A stretch of 64,000 nt of DNA, taken from NCBI RefSeq assembly GCF_001541315.1, contig NZ_LMVK01000049.1, positions 186,001-250,000 of the forward strand, in the 5' to 3' direction. The notes below the pieces were generated by a model. It had not been told where the DNA came from and ran no database searches. It saw only the letters and a list, made by a program, of their open reading frames with translations. This document shows positions 27,727-36,854 of this stretch, piece after piece (positions within the stretch are counted from its first letter, which is position 1; the number at the start of each line of letters is the position of its first letter). This DNA is from Agrobacterium tumefaciens str. B6 (lineage in GTDB: Bacteria; Pseudomonadota; Alphaproteobacteria; Rhizobiales; Rhizobiaceae). Position numbers and translations under genes: made by a program.

Positions 27727-27749
27727 TCACCAAACCCAAGTGACAACTG

Positions 27750-27769
27750 CGACGCCACTAGCGGCGTCG
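27750..27769 (+). terminator. Hairpin after the ABC exporter gene, possible terminator
   Basis: The stem CGACGCC (27750-27756) pairs with GGCGTCG (27763-27769) around a 6-nt loop, 23 bp after the exporter stop codon. No T-run follows, so termination is uncertain. The convergent AGE gene ends at 27830. Confidence 0.45.
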
Positions 27770-27829
27770 GCAGATCGCTTGATTGCGGCACAGTGACGGG
27801 TGATTATCTGGTTGCTCAATGGTCCAGTA

Positions 27830-29014
27830 TTAGTTTGCCGTCGCCAGCACGGCCTCTGCCTCATAGATGGCGCAGACGATGTGATAAAACGTGCTTGCCG
27901 GCGCCGGTTCGTCGAGCATCGGCCGGTCCGCCGGCCATTTGTCGAACCACAGGCCTTTGACCGGCGTGTCGAGGAAAGGCTGCAGCGCGCCGATGGCGCT
28001 CAGGCCAGAGGCAAGGTAACGCTGCCGCTCCTCACCATCAGTCACACTGGCAAGCCGCACCGCCGCCTTCAGCCATTCCGTCTGCGGCCATAGTCGCGCA
28101 AGCCCGTCACGCATCGAAAAATCGTCGTAAAGGCTCATCACCGCCACCTTGCGGCGCGGGCAGATACCGTGCTCCTCGCCGATCTCGAACAGGCGTTTTG
28201 CCTTCCTGATCGCTTCTTCGTTTCCACGCAGGCTGCCCCAGCGCACCAGAAGCCAGGCCCATTCGAACTGGTGGCCCGGCTCCATGATCCGGCCCTTCTC
28301 ACCCTCGCAAGGCGTCCAGTCATGGGCGAAGAATTCGCGCAGGCCGCCATTGCCGTCATCGATGAAGCGGGAAAGTGCGAGGCCGGCAATCTCGTCCGCC
28401 AGCGCCGACCACGGGCCGTCACGATCCTGTTCTTCCCAGGCCAGCATCGCTTCGAAAAGATGCATATGCGGATTGGAGCAAAGCGGTGTGCGCGGCGGGT
28501 TCGCCTCCTCGAAGCCGGCGATGGGATGTCTGTAGTCGCGCTCGAGAATGGCAAGGATTTCGAGCGCGTGGCTGCGCATCTCATTCCTCCGCTCGGGAAG
28601 GATCGCAGCTGTCTGTGCTGCGGCGAAAAGCGCAAAAGCCTGGTTGTAGAGATCGAAGGAGGGGTCGATCAGTTTTCCGGTCTGGTCGGCCAGGTTGCCG
28701 TAAAGGCCGTTTTCAAGGCGATAGACCTTCTCGAACCAGGACAGCCCGTGCAACACTGCGTCTTTCCAGGGTCCATGCCAGCCATGCTGGCCGGCGGCGG
28801 CATAACAATAAGCCTGGCGCGGCTGGACGCGGGCGCGGCGGTCATCGGAAAAAACCGGTTTCGCATCCTGACCGAGACGCTCGTAAAAGCCGCCATCCGG
28901 CCGGGCTGACCCCGCCTCCCACCACAATGGCAGGGCGTCCTCATCCAGCCATTTGCGTAATGTTCCGATCTCCTCGGCAAGTGTCTGCGCGATACTCGGA
29001 AATTGCACGGTCAT
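27830..29014 (-). CDS. AGE-family sugar epimerase/isomerase
   Basis: The 394-aa protein belongs to the N-acylglucosamine 2-epimerase superfamily, whose members have an (alpha/alpha)6 barrel and act on GlcNAc, mannose, glucose or cellobiose. Family features are EAGSARPDGGFYERLG near the start, RARVQPRQAYCYAAAGQHGW, CSNPHMHLFEAMLAWEEQ, MEPGHQFEWAWLLVRWG (catalytic His) and DGLARLWPQTEWLKA. The pattern is most like mannose isomerase-type AGE proteins. I used the ATG at 29014 (MTVQFPSIAQ), after AAGAGAGAG. It is divergent from the hydratase gene at 29207. Confidence 0.88.
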   Translation of the reverse strand: MTVQFPSIAQTLAEEIGTLRKWLDEDALPLWWEAGSARPDGGFYERLGQDAKPVFSDDRRARVQPRQAYCYAAAGQHGWHGPWKDAVLHGLSWFEKVYRLENGLYGNLADQTGKLIDPSFDLYNQAFALFAAAQTAAILPERRNEMRSHALEILAILERDYRHPIAGFEEANPPRTPLCSNPHMHLFEAMLAWEEQDRDGPWSALADEIAGLALSRFIDDGNGGLREFFAHDWTPCEGEKGRIMEPGHQFEWAWLLVRWGSLRGNEEAIRKAKRLFEIGEEHGICPRRKVAVMSLYDDFSMRDGLARLWPQTEWLKAAVRLASVTDGEERQRYLASGLSAIGALQPFLDTPVKGLWFDKWPADRPMLDEPAPASTFYHIVCAIYEAEAVLATAN

Positions 29015-29206
29015 GCGGTAACTCTCTCTTGGGGTGTATCCGTGGCACCCATACGACAAGAAAGACTGAAAACAAAGGCTAAAACCGTCGTTTTGGAGCA
29101 GCATCACTATCCCTCAGTCCAAGCGCGGTCATCTGCGCGAACTGCTGGCGAACAGCTACAGATCGTGCCACCATTAGCGACGCAGACCGAAGGGACATAT
29201 CAGACA

Positions 29207-29992
29207 ATGACGTCAATCGAAAAACTAGCACGGCGCTTCGCGGAAGCAGTTCATGAAGGCGCGAGAATTCCTCTGGCAGAGCTTGAGGCCGAGGGTCTCG
29301 TTCCCGGCACCCTTTCAGAAGCCATGGCGGTTCAGCGGGCTTTTGCTGGAAACTGGGCAAAGCCGGTCGCCGGCTGGAAACTGGCGATCCGGCCGGATGG
29401 CGGGGCTGTTGGGGCACCGATTTTCGATTGTGTTAGGGTCACCGACGCCAATCTCGCTTCTTTTCCTGAAGATGACACCGAAGGTGTCGAAGTCGAGATT
29501 TGCTTCACGCTTTCCGCCGACATCCCTGCTTCAACCGCTGGGCTGATGACAAGGGCCTATCTGATGAGATTTATTGACAAGGTCCATCTTGGCGCTGAAC
29601 TTCTCCGCTACAGGCTGGTGGAGAAAAACCAGGTGCCGTTTCCGCTCTTTCTGGCGGATCGCCTCGCCAACCACGGCTTCGTCATCGGCCCGGAACTGGA
29701 CGAAGGCATCGTGGAGGTCTTTACCGGGAACGGCGAGAACCTGCTGCAGCTCACCGTTACAGAGGGAACGGTGTCGCTGTTCGATGCCAAGGTCAAGCAT
29801 CCGAATGGTGATCCGCTTGCGCCGCTTGTCGCCTTCGCCAATTCGGCATTCAACACCGGCGACATGCTGAAGGCTGGCAATGTCGTGACGACGGGTAGCC
29901 TTTGCGGTGCGATACCAAGCGCACTTGCTGGCGACATGCGCGTAAGGCTGGAATCGGCTGGTGCCTTCACGCTCTCAGGGCCGAAACGATGA
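29207..29992 (+). CDS. 2-keto-4-pentenoate hydratase family protein
   Basis: The 261-aa product resembles MhpD/XylJ-type hydratases of the fumarylacetoacetase superfamily. These enzymes add water to 2-hydroxypentadienoate products of aromatic meta-cleavage or act on related sugar-acid intermediates. Visible signatures are AVQRAFAGNWAKPVAGWKLAIRPDGG, VEVEICFTLSADIP (metal-binding glutamates) and the late KAGNVVTTGSLCGAIP. I used the ATG at 29207, preceded by AAGGGACAT. No other aromatic-degradation gene lies nearby, so the substrate is open. Confidence 0.82.
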   Translation: MTSIEKLARRFAEAVHEGARIPLAELEAEGLVPGTLSEAMAVQRAFAGNWAKPVAGWKLAIRPDGGAVGAPIFDCVRVTDANLASFPEDDTEGVEVEICFTLSADIPASTAGLMTRAYLMRFIDKVHLGAELLRYRLVEKNQVPFPLFLADRLANHGFVIGPELDEGIVEVFTGNGENLLQLTVTEGTVSLFDAKVKHPNGDPLAPLVAFANSAFNTGDMLKAGNVVTTGSLCGAIPSALAGDMRVRLESAGAFTLSGPKR

Positions 29993-30071
29993 GCCTTTTC
30001 TCCTTCGGCCTTTACCGTTTTCCAGCGGCCTGAGGGTCCTGATCCCACTCACCATTTGAGCCCAGGGAAGG

Positions 30072-30977
30072 TCATTTTACCCGCCCATACTCGCCGAGAA
30101 AATCGAGCAGCGCCCGAATACGTGCCGGAAGCGGTCCCCGTTGGCCGACATAGACGGCATGAAACATCTCCGTTTCACCCGTATCGAGATGATCGAGGAC
30201 CGGTATGAGATGACCGGCGGCGATATCCTCCCGCACGGTAAAAGCCGCAAGGCGAACCAGACCGACACCGGCAAGGGCAAGACGGCGAAGCCCTTCGCCA
30301 TCGCTCACCTGCACGCGTCCCGTCGCCGGAATGACGACGGTCTTTCCGGTGTCCCGTAACGGCCAGCCGTCGATCGACCGGGCGTAGCCGAATCCGAGGC
30401 GGTTGTGACCTTCGAGATCGGTTATTGTCTGCGGCGTGCCATAACGCTCCAGATAATCCGGGGAGGCCGCGATGATCATTCTCGTCTCACCGAGCTTGCG
30501 GGCGACAAGCGTTGAGCTTTTCAGTGGTCCCGCGCGCACGGCCACATCCGTGCGTTCCGCAAGCAGGTCAATCACCAGATCCGTCTGGACGATATCAAGC
30601 GTAATGCCTGGATGGAGCGCCAGAAACCGTGGCAGGATGGGTGCAAGAATATGCGCTGCATAGGATGCGCTGGTGTTGATCCGCACGCGGCCGAGAGGCC
30701 GTTCACCTTCCCCGGCGGCGCGTTCGGCCTCTTCAAGATCGGCGAGGATACGGGTGGCCCGTTCATAGAAGGCGCAGCCCTCCGGAGTAATCTGAAGCTG
30801 ACGGGTGGAACGGTTGAGCAGGCGCGCACCAAGGCGGCTTTCCAGCCGCGCGATCAGCTTGCTCACCGCGGAAGGCGTCATATTAGCGGCAGCCGCCGCG
30901 CGGGAAAAACCACCAAGCTCAACGACCCGTACGAAGATCTCCATCTCCCCTGCCCGGTTGATCTCCAATCGCGCCAT
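30072..30977 (-). CDS. LysR-family transcriptional regulator
   Basis: The 301-aa protein has an N-terminal winged helix-turn-helix (residues about 8-66, EIFVRVVELGGFSRAAAAANMTPSAVSKLIARLESRLGARLLNR) and a C-terminal effector-binding domain (about 92-295). It is of the common AaeR/DsdC-like subgroup. It is transcribed divergently from the aldo/keto reductase gene at 31162 and probably controls it. A 14-bp perfect palindrome lies between them at 31039-31052. Confidence 0.93.
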   Translation of the reverse strand: MARLEINRAGEMEIFVRVVELGGFSRAAAAANMTPSAVSKLIARLESRLGARLLNRSTRQLQITPEGCAFYERATRILADLEEAERAAGEGERPLGRVRINTSASYAAHILAPILPRFLALHPGITLDIVQTDLVIDLLAERTDVAVRAGPLKSSTLVARKLGETRMIIAASPDYLERYGTPQTITDLEGHNRLGFGYARSIDGWPLRDTGKTVVIPATGRVQVSDGEGLRRLALAGVGLVRLAAFTVREDIAAGHLIPVLDHLDTGETEMFHAVYVGQRGPLPARIRALLDFLGEYGRVK

Positions 30978-31038
30978 GATGACTTCATCTCACAAGTGAT
31001 AATAGTTTCGGCATTCTATTTCATTGAAGAGCAGGCGT

Positions 31039-31052
31039 CTATCTTAAGATAG
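31039..31052. promoter_or_regulatory. Palindrome in the LysR / aldo-keto reductase intergenic region, candidate operator
   Basis: CTATCTTAAGATAG is a perfect 14-bp inverted repeat located 62 bp upstream of the LysR start and 110 bp upstream of the aldo/keto reductase start. LysR regulators bind interrupted dyads in divergent spacers, so this is a plausible binding site. The assignment is positional only. Confidence 0.5.
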
Positions 31053-31161
31053 CGATTGCAACACAGCGCAGTCTTCACCCGTCAGATCACGAATGGACGA
31101 GCAGAAGGCCACGCCGCGACGTGCCGCCTACGACCATTTTGAAACAACAAAGGAACGACCC

Positions 31162-32193
31162 ATGGAATATCGCCAGCTTGGCAAATCTGGTCTGAAAGTG
31201 CCGGTCTTGAGTTTCGGCACCGGAACCTTCGGCGGCTCCGGCCCGCTCTTCAGCAACTGGGGCAACTCAGATGCCGCAGAAGCCCGACGCCTGATCGATA
31301 TTTGCATGGAGGCAGGCGTCAACCTGTTCGATACCGCCGATGTCTATTCCAATGGCGCGTCGGAGGAAGTACTCGGCGAAGCTGTCAAGGGGAGGCGCGA
31401 CAGCGTTCTCATCTCAACCAAGACCAGCCTGCCGATGGGTGACGGACCAAACGACGCCGGGTCATCCCGTTTCCGGCTGCTTCGCGCGGTGGATGACGCT
31501 TTACGCCGCCTTAAGACCGATTATATCGATATCCTTCAGCTCCACGCCTACGACGCCTTCACGCCGGTTGAGGAAGTGCTCTCGACGCTCGATACGCTCG
31601 TCCGCTCCGGCAAAGTGCGATATACCGGCGTCTCGAATTTTTCCGGCTGGCAGATCATGAAATCGCTTGCCGTCGCGGACCGATATGGCTGGCCGCATTA
31701 TGTGGCCAATCAGGTCTATTACTCCCTGATAGGGCGGGATTACGAGTGGGATCTGATGCCGCTCGGCGCGGATCAGGGTCTTGGCGCAATGGTCTGGAGC
31801 CCGCTTGGCTGGGGACGATTGACCGGAAAAATCCGCCGCGGCACGCCGCTGCCCGAAGGTAGCCGCCTACATGAGACCGCCAGCTTCGGCCCGCCGGTTA
31901 ATGATGAACATCTCTACCGCGTGATCGATGCGCTCGACGTTGTCGCGCAAGAAACCGGCAGGACGGTGCCGCAGGCCGCCCTCAACTGGCTGCTCAGACG
32001 CCCGACTGTTTCCACGGTCATCATCGGCGCGCGCAATGAGGAGCAGCTTCGCCAGAACCTGGATGCCGTAGGGTGGGAGCTGACATCGGCACAGGCAGCG
32101 ACGCTGGACAGGGCCAGCGAGACGACAGCGCCCTACCCGCACTTCCCGTATCAGCGACAAGCCGGCTTTGCCCGGCTTAATCCACCGACTTAA
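31162..32193 (+). CDS. Aldo/keto reductase
   Basis: The 343-aa product is an NADPH-dependent reductase of the AKR superfamily with a TIM-barrel fold. Visible are MEYRQLGKSGLKVPVLSFGTGTFGG at the N-terminus, the active site NLFDTADVYSNGASEEVLGEA (Asp and Tyr), the lysine in LISTKTSLP, and the histidine in ILQLHAYD. The C-terminal cofactor segment is STVIIGARNEEQLRQNL. It resembles the YajO and potassium-channel beta-subunit branch. The start at 31162 is preceded by AAAGGAACG. Substrate unknown; control by the divergent LysR is likely. Confidence 0.92.
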   Translation: MEYRQLGKSGLKVPVLSFGTGTFGGSGPLFSNWGNSDAAEARRLIDICMEAGVNLFDTADVYSNGASEEVLGEAVKGRRDSVLISTKTSLPMGDGPNDAGSSRFRLLRAVDDALRRLKTDYIDILQLHAYDAFTPVEEVLSTLDTLVRSGKVRYTGVSNFSGWQIMKSLAVADRYGWPHYVANQVYYSLIGRDYEWDLMPLGADQGLGAMVWSPLGWGRLTGKIRRGTPLPEGSRLHETASFGPPVNDEHLYRVIDALDVVAQETGRTVPQAALNWLLRRPTVSTVIIGARNEEQLRQNLDAVGWELTSAQAATLDRASETTAPYPHFPYQRQAGFARLNPPT

Positions 32194-32263
32194 TCGTTAG
32201 GCTTTATCGTTCCAAGTCGGATCAGGCCGCCTGTACCGCAGGCGACCTGACCTGTGAGACGCT

Positions 32264-33220
32264 TCACGCGGCCTTATTTGCGGAGTTTGTATCCACCTTG
32301 CCCGAAAACCAGTTCGCCAGGATTGCGCCGGATATATTGTGCCAAACGCTGAAAATGGCGCTCGGAACGGCAGCGAGAGGCGAGAAATAGGCCGTGGCAA
32401 GTGCTGCGCCAAGGCCCGAATTCTGCATACCCACCTCAATTGCAATGGCCTTGCGCTTGGCAAGCGACAGGCCCGTTGCCTTTGCCGCGAGGTAACCGAG
32501 GAGATAGCCAAGCCCGTTATGCAGAATGACGACGGCAAAAATCATCAGTCCGGACTGGGCGATGGACGCCTTGGATCCTCCCACAACCGCCGAAACGATG
32601 AGGACGATGCCGATGACGCTCACCAGCGGCAATGCCGGAACGGCGGTCTTGACGAGACCGGGCAGCAGCTTCTGCAGGGCGGCGCCGAGAGCGAGCGGAA
32701 CCAGAACGACCTTGACGATGCTGAGGAACATGGCCCAGCCATCAACCGGCAGGAACTGGCTCGCAAACAGCCAGACGAGGAACGGCGTCACCAGCGGCGC
32801 GGCAAGCGTGGTGACCGAGGTGCAAGCAACGGACAAGGCGACATCGCCCTTGGAGAGATAGGTCATGACATTGGAAGATGTGCCGCCAGGGCAGCAGCCG
32901 ACCAGGATGACGCCCGCCGCGACTTCCGGCGGCATGGGAATGATGCGGGTGAGCAGCACCGCCAGAAGCGGCATGATGAGAAACTGGCCAAGTACGCCGA
33001 TCGTCACATCGAATGGTCTTTTTACGACCTCCCTGAAGTCGTCGACCGAAAGTGTGAGCCCCATGCCGAACATGATGATTGACAGAAGCGTGACGATCCA
33101 GGGCGCGATTTGCTTGAAAGTGTCCGGAAAGAAAAAGCCGAGTACGGCAAACAGGATAACCCACACGGCAAAGGACTTGCCCACGAAAGCCGAAACGGCT
33201 GCCAGCGTTTTCATTTTCAT
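32264..33220 (-). CDS. Bile acid:sodium symporter (BASS) family transporter
   Basis: The 318-aa membrane protein has about ten hydrophobic segments and the family signatures LVGCCPGGTSSNVMTYLSKGDVALSV (sodium-binding region) and EVGMQNSGLGAALATAYF. Bacterial and plant relatives carry pyruvate, pantothenate or organic acids with sodium. There is a choice of start between MKMKTLAAV at 33220 and the second methionine at 33214. The gene is monocistronic here. The right-hand neighbour at 33458 is a gene remnant. Confidence 0.9.
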   Translation of the reverse strand: MKMKTLAAVSAFVGKSFAVWVILFAVLGFFFPDTFKQIAPWIVTLLSIIMFGMGLTLSVDDFREVVKRPFDVTIGVLGQFLIMPLLAVLLTRIIPMPPEVAAGVILVGCCPGGTSSNVMTYLSKGDVALSVACTSVTTLAAPLVTPFLVWLFASQFLPVDGWAMFLSIVKVVLVPLALGAALQKLLPGLVKTAVPALPLVSVIGIVLIVSAVVGGSKASIAQSGLMIFAVVILHNGLGYLLGYLAAKATGLSLAKRKAIAIEVGMQNSGLGAALATAYFSPLAAVPSAIFSVWHNISGAILANWFSGKVDTNSANKAA

Positions 33221-33457
33221 ACTCCCAAGATGATCATGAAACCCCGTCTAGACTCCTATGGTGCCCTGTCAAGGTCATTACTCCATTGCTAGACCTCGCG
33301 GTCGAAAACGATCCCTCGGCCGCGATGCCGCCGTCGCCGCAGGGCTGCAATTTGGACGAAGGCTCATCTATCCGCTTCTCGTTGCGCCGAAGATGTCCAA
33401 GGGCCTGCGATACAAGGTCCGACGCAGATGCCGGACTGCCTTTTCGTCACGCTTCCG

Positions 33458-33724
33458 TCAAGCTGGATCGAACATCCCCCTGAACTCCGGATCGGCGAAG
33501 TAGGCAAGTTTTTGCGCAAAAACCGGTCGTCGCCCGGCAAGGAACAGCAGTTGTCCGTTCGCCGGCAGATTGCGCACCTCGTCCGGCGTGAGTATCGGCC
33601 GGCCGGTATGCTGTTGGCTATAGGAGATCCCCGTCTTATCGGAATCGAGCGCTCTCGCCATTGTCTGGAACACGACCGTTTCCTGCCCGAGCAAATCAGA
33701 AATGAGGCGGGCGCTGTCCCCGCG
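33458..33724 (-). pseudogene. TraG/VirD4-like coupling protein, C-terminal remnant
   Basis: Reading leftward from about 33724 to the stop at 33458, the frame gives DLLGQETVVFQTMARALDS, then GRPILTPDEVRNLP, GQLLFLAGRRPVFAQKLAYF and the end. This is the pattern of the C-terminal end of conjugative coupling proteins (the LLTPDEVRxLP and LLxAGxxPI segments). The N-terminal five-sixths, with the Walker motifs, is missing. The frame continues to 33877, but that part lies opposite the autotransporter fragment. This appears to be debris of a plasmid or conjugative element. Confidence 0.75.
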
Positions 33725-33725
33725 C

Positions 33726-35024
33726 GAGGTGAATGTGGCAGACAGGGAAATTTCGGTCGCCCCCGGCGCGGCGCCGCCCAATGTCAATCTTGCCGCAGGC
33801 GCAACCGGCGGCCCGTTTACCGCAGCGGACCTGACCTTCGTAAGTCCGCCAAATGCGGGCAGGGCAAGCATCGTCAATGGTGAGTTCGCACAGGCAAGCG
33901 GCCCGCAGGCAACCGGCTTTTATCTGAAATTCATTCCGAACCCGGCATTTTCCGGCCAGGCCCGGGTTGGTTTTCGCCTCACCAGCGCCCTTGGTTCATC
34001 CAATCAAGGCACCATCACCTACAAGCTGGGTTATGACGCCGCTCAGGTAGCAAATGAGATCAACGACCTGGTGCATGGTTTCGTCAGCACGAGACAGAAC
34101 CTCATCGCATCAACCGTCAAGATACCCGGCCTTCTGGAGCGCCGGCAGATGGCTAATGCAACGGAGGCCGTGACCTCCAGTGCGACACCGTCCGGTGACG
34201 GAATGGTGTTTGGGTTCTCGACCAGCCTCGCCCAGATCGAAGCTGCGCGCAACAAGGCCGACGGCGTGACGGAGAGCGAACTGCCGGAATTCAATATCTG
34301 GCTCGACGGTACGTTCCTCGTCCACAATCGCGAGGAATCCGGCAGCAAGTGGCGCAGTTTCGCCATGATTTCGGCCGGCGCGGACTACCTGATTTCCGAC
34401 AAAGCCCTGCTTGGTTTCTCCTTCCATTTCGACCGGATGACCGACCCCACCGATGGCGACAACGAACTGTCCGGCAACGGATGGCTCGTCGGACCCAATG
34501 CGTCACTGGAAATCGCAAAAGGAATCTTCTGGAACAGCAGCCTTCTCTACGGTGGCTCCGCGAATGACATTGATACGCCCTTCTGGGACGGCTCTTTCGA
34601 CACCACGCGCTGGCTGTTCGATACATCGGTTTCCGGACGCTGGGATATCGATGACGTCACGACCTTCACGCCAAAGCTTCGCGGTGTCTATTTTTCCGAG
34701 ACCGCTGACGATTACGCCGTGGCGAATGGCGCCGGCGACAGGATAGATCTCGAGGGTTTCCGGGAAGAACAGCTGCGCGTTAGCCTCGGTGCGGAGGTCG
34801 CCCGTCAGGTGGCGCTTGAGAACGGCTCGATCGTCACGCCGAAATTCGGCGGTACGGTCGGTGTTTCAGGTCTCGACGGAACCGGCGCGTTTGGCTCCAT
34901 CACAACCGGTGTTTCCATGGAGACAGTGGAAAACTGGTCGGTTGATGCAGCACTGCTTCTCAACTTCGAGGGTAATGGGGAAACATCAGCCGGCGCGAAA
35001 CTTGGCATCAGCAAAAAGTTCTAG
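33726..35024 (+). pseudogene. Autotransporter-type outer membrane protein lacking its N-terminus
   Basis: About 430 residues are readable. They begin with a beta-rich Ig-like passenger end (APPNVNLAAGATGGPF, SGQARVGFRLTSALGSSNQGTITYKLGYD). A short helical linker follows, then a C-terminal beta-barrel of about 260 residues ending SAGAKLGISKKF with the outer-membrane terminal phenylalanine. No signal peptide is present. The only available starts, such as the ATG at 33702, lie in antisense to the traG remnant. The passenger and export signal were therefore lost at a junction near 33720-33726. Expression as a functional protein is unlikely. Confidence 0.78.
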
Positions 35025-35121
35025 AGCGCGAAACCCAAGGCAAACCAAGGCCGCCGCCCGCGGGCTGGAATGACGAAACCTGCCCGAGGGCGCACCTCTC
35101 TCAACCACGCCAAAAAACCGC

Positions 35122-35152
35122 TTGACCTCAACCATGGTTGAAGTTCTAGACA
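35122..35152 (+). promoter_or_regulatory. SoxR-type promoter of the sodB operon
   Basis: A -35 TTGACC (35122-35127) and a -10 TAGACA (35147-35152) are separated by 19 bp, the long spacer used by MerR-family activators. The dyad ACCTCAACCATGGTTGAAGT (35125-35144) fills the spacer and resembles the SoxR box (ACCTCAAGnnnnCTTGAGGT). In Agrobacterium a second iron SOD gene (sodBII) is known to be superoxide-inducible through SoxR. The site starts 97 bp upstream of the sodB ATG. Confidence 0.82.
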
Positions 35153-35218
35153 TATTGTCACCTTGTTTTCGCAAGGCTTTCTACATGCTCTTGAGCAAAC
35201 AGTGACAAAGGAACACCC

Positions 35219-35818
35219 ATGGCTTTCCAGCTTCCCGACCTCCCCTACGCCCATGATGCACTTGCCCACTCGGGCATGTCCGAGGAGACGCTGAAGTTCC
35301 ATCACGATCTTCACCACAAGGCTTATGTCGATAATCTCAATAAGGCAATATCAGGCACCGAATGGGAAAACAGCAGCCTCGAAGAGATCGTCCGTGGCAC
35401 CTATGAGAAGGGTGCGGTGGCGCAATCCGGCATATTCAACAATGCCTCCCAGCACTGGAACCACAACCTGTTCTGGGAAATCATAGGCCCGGAAAATCAT
35501 GCGATCCCCAAGGTGCTGGAAGAGGCCTTGACGCAGTCCTTCGGCTCGGTCGCGCTGTTCAAGCAGAATTTCGCCCTTGCCGGCGCCTCGCAATTCGGTT
35601 CGGGCTGGGCGTGGCTGGTGGTGGATACCGATGGTTCACTGAAGATCACCCGTACAGAAAACGGCGTCAACCCGCTGTGCTTCGGCCAGAAGGCGCTTCT
35701 CGGCTGCGATGTGTGGGAACACAGCTATTACATCGATTTCCGCAACAAGCGTCCGGCCTATGTCGACAACTTCCTCGACAATCTGGTGAACTGGCAGGTA
35801 GTGGCCGCCCGTCTTTAA
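35219..35818 (+). CDS. sodB: Superoxide dismutase, Fe/Mn family
   Basis: The 199-aa enzyme dismutates superoxide to hydrogen peroxide and oxygen. The metal ligands are H28, H79, D164 (in DVWEHSYYIDF) and H168. The overall pattern (LPYAHDAL, FNNASQHWNHNLFW, GSGWAWL) is of the iron-type cytoplasmic SOD. It is preceded by AAAGGAACACCC and by the SoxR-type promoter at 35122. Ferredoxin and flavin reductase genes follow in the same direction at short distances, a combination that fits the sodBII operon of Agrobacterium. Confidence 0.95.
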   Translation: MAFQLPDLPYAHDALAHSGMSEETLKFHHDLHHKAYVDNLNKAISGTEWENSSLEEIVRGTYEKGAVAQSGIFNNASQHWNHNLFWEIIGPENHAIPKVLEEALTQSFGSVALFKQNFALAGASQFGSGWAWLVVDTDGSLKITRTENGVNPLCFGQKALLGCDVWEHSYYIDFRNKRPAYVDNFLDNLVNWQVVAARL

Positions 35819-35922
35819 TTTGAGCCCCACCGATCCGGCCGGTCCCGCTGCCCTGGGCGGCTGGCCGGATCAGGCGCAGCCGGACAGCCGCCGTCCGGCT
35901 GCAACTCCATTCGAGCATCCCC

Positions 35923-36258
35923 ATGCCCTATGTCGTCACCGAAAACTGCATCGCCTGCAAATACATGGACTGTGTGGAGGTCTGCCCGGTCGAATGTTTC
36001 TACGAGGGCGAGAACATGCTCGTCATTCACCCGGATCAATGTATCGATTGCGGCATCTGCGAGCGCGAATGTCCGGCCGCGGCAATCCGGCCGGATACCG
36101 AGGCGGGTCTGCATGTCTGGCTCGACCTCAACCGCCACTATTCCGGCATCTGGCCGCGCGTGCACCAGAAAGGGACGCCGCCCAACAATGCCGACATCAT
36201 GAATGGCGCTGCGGCCAAGTTTTCCATTTTTTCGAAGAACCCGGGAGCGGGCGGTTAG
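35923..36258 (+). CDS. fdxA: Seven-iron ferredoxin FdxA
   Basis: The 111-aa protein carries the cluster ligands C9, C12, C17, C21 and C40, C43, C46, C50 in the arrangement of FdxA ferredoxins, which hold one 3Fe-4S and one 4Fe-4S cluster. The C-terminal 50 residues ([21 protein letters not shown]) are the usual extension of this group. It lies 104 bp after sodB and 11 bp before the flavin reductase gene, so it may pass electrons to or from that enzyme or help keep SoxR reduced. That link is inference. Confidence 0.93.
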   Translation: MPYVVTENCIACKYMDCVEVCPVECFYEGENMLVIHPDQCIDCGICERECPAAAIRPDTEAGLHVWLDLNRHYSGIWPRVHQKGTPPNNADIMNGAAAKFSIFSKNPGAGG

Positions 36259-36269
36259 CCCGGCACTGC

Positions 36270-36833
36270 ATGTCACATAATTTCAGGCTGATCGATGGCG
36301 GTGTGATCAATCACGCGCATGTCCCGCTGAAAGCCTCCCCCTCTCCGACAATCTCGCCGCGTGAATTCAAGGACGCTATGGCGAGCCTCGTCTTCACCGT
36401 GGCCGTTGCCACGGCCTCTTATGCGGGCGAGCGGATCGGACGTACGATCACATCCTTCATGCCGCTCAGCGCCGAACCGCCGCTTCTGATGATCTCTATC
36501 GATGCCAGCAGCCGTATGGTCGATCTTGTCGCAGCAAGCCGGCGCTTTTCCGTCACGGTGCTGTCCAGAGGGCAGGAGGAGATCGCCGATGTGTTCGCCG
36601 GAAAAGGAAACCTGCCGGACCGGTTTTCCGTCGGCCACTGGGATGTCTGGCCGTCGGGAAGCTCAAGGCTTGCCGACGCGCTGCTGTCAATGGATTGCGA
36701 ACTCGTCGGCTCCATCGATGCGGCCGACCACATCCTGTTTGTTGGATCGATCATAGAAGCGAGCTTCGATCCGCTGCGCAAAGCCTTGCTATGGAGTGAA
36801 CGCAACTATATAGGCGCGGAGGTAAGTCATTAG
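36270..36833 (+). CDS. Flavin reductase-like, FMN-binding split-barrel protein
   Basis: The 187-aa product has the flavin reductase domain pattern: FKDAMASLVFTVAVATASY, then GRTITSFMPLSAEPPLLMISIDASSRMVDLVAASRRFSVTVLS and later DALLSMDCELVGSIDAADHILFVGSI. Such enzymes reduce FMN with NAD(P)H. I used the ATG at 36270 (MSHNFRLID), 11 bp after fdxA. The last codons and stop fall inside an 11-bp stem hairpin. A mutated second copy is at 43439-43992. Confidence 0.9.
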   Translation: MSHNFRLIDGGVINHAHVPLKASPSPTISPREFKDAMASLVFTVAVATASYAGERIGRTITSFMPLSAEPPLLMISIDASSRMVDLVAASRRFSVTVLSRGQEEIADVFAGKGNLPDRFSVGHWDVWPSGSSRLADALLSMDCELVGSIDAADHILFVGSIIEASFDPLRKALLWSERNYIGAEVSH

Positions 36834-36854
36834 CTAAACTAAAGACTTACCTCC
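36819..36854 (+). terminator. Hairpin at the end of the sodB operon
   Basis: GGAGGTAAGTC (36819-36829) and GACTTACCTCC (36844-36854) form a perfect 11-bp stem around a 14-nt loop. The stop codon of the flavin reductase lies in the loop. No strong T-run follows. It is a likely terminator or mRNA-stabilising structure. Confidence 0.6.

Noticed and set aside
32329..32341. CGGATATATTGTG, matching the core of the T-DNA border consensus
   Set aside because: It lies inside the coding sequence of the sodium symporter, the outer border positions (TGGCA and TGTAAAC) do not match well, and no T-DNA genes are near. Such border-like cores occur by chance.
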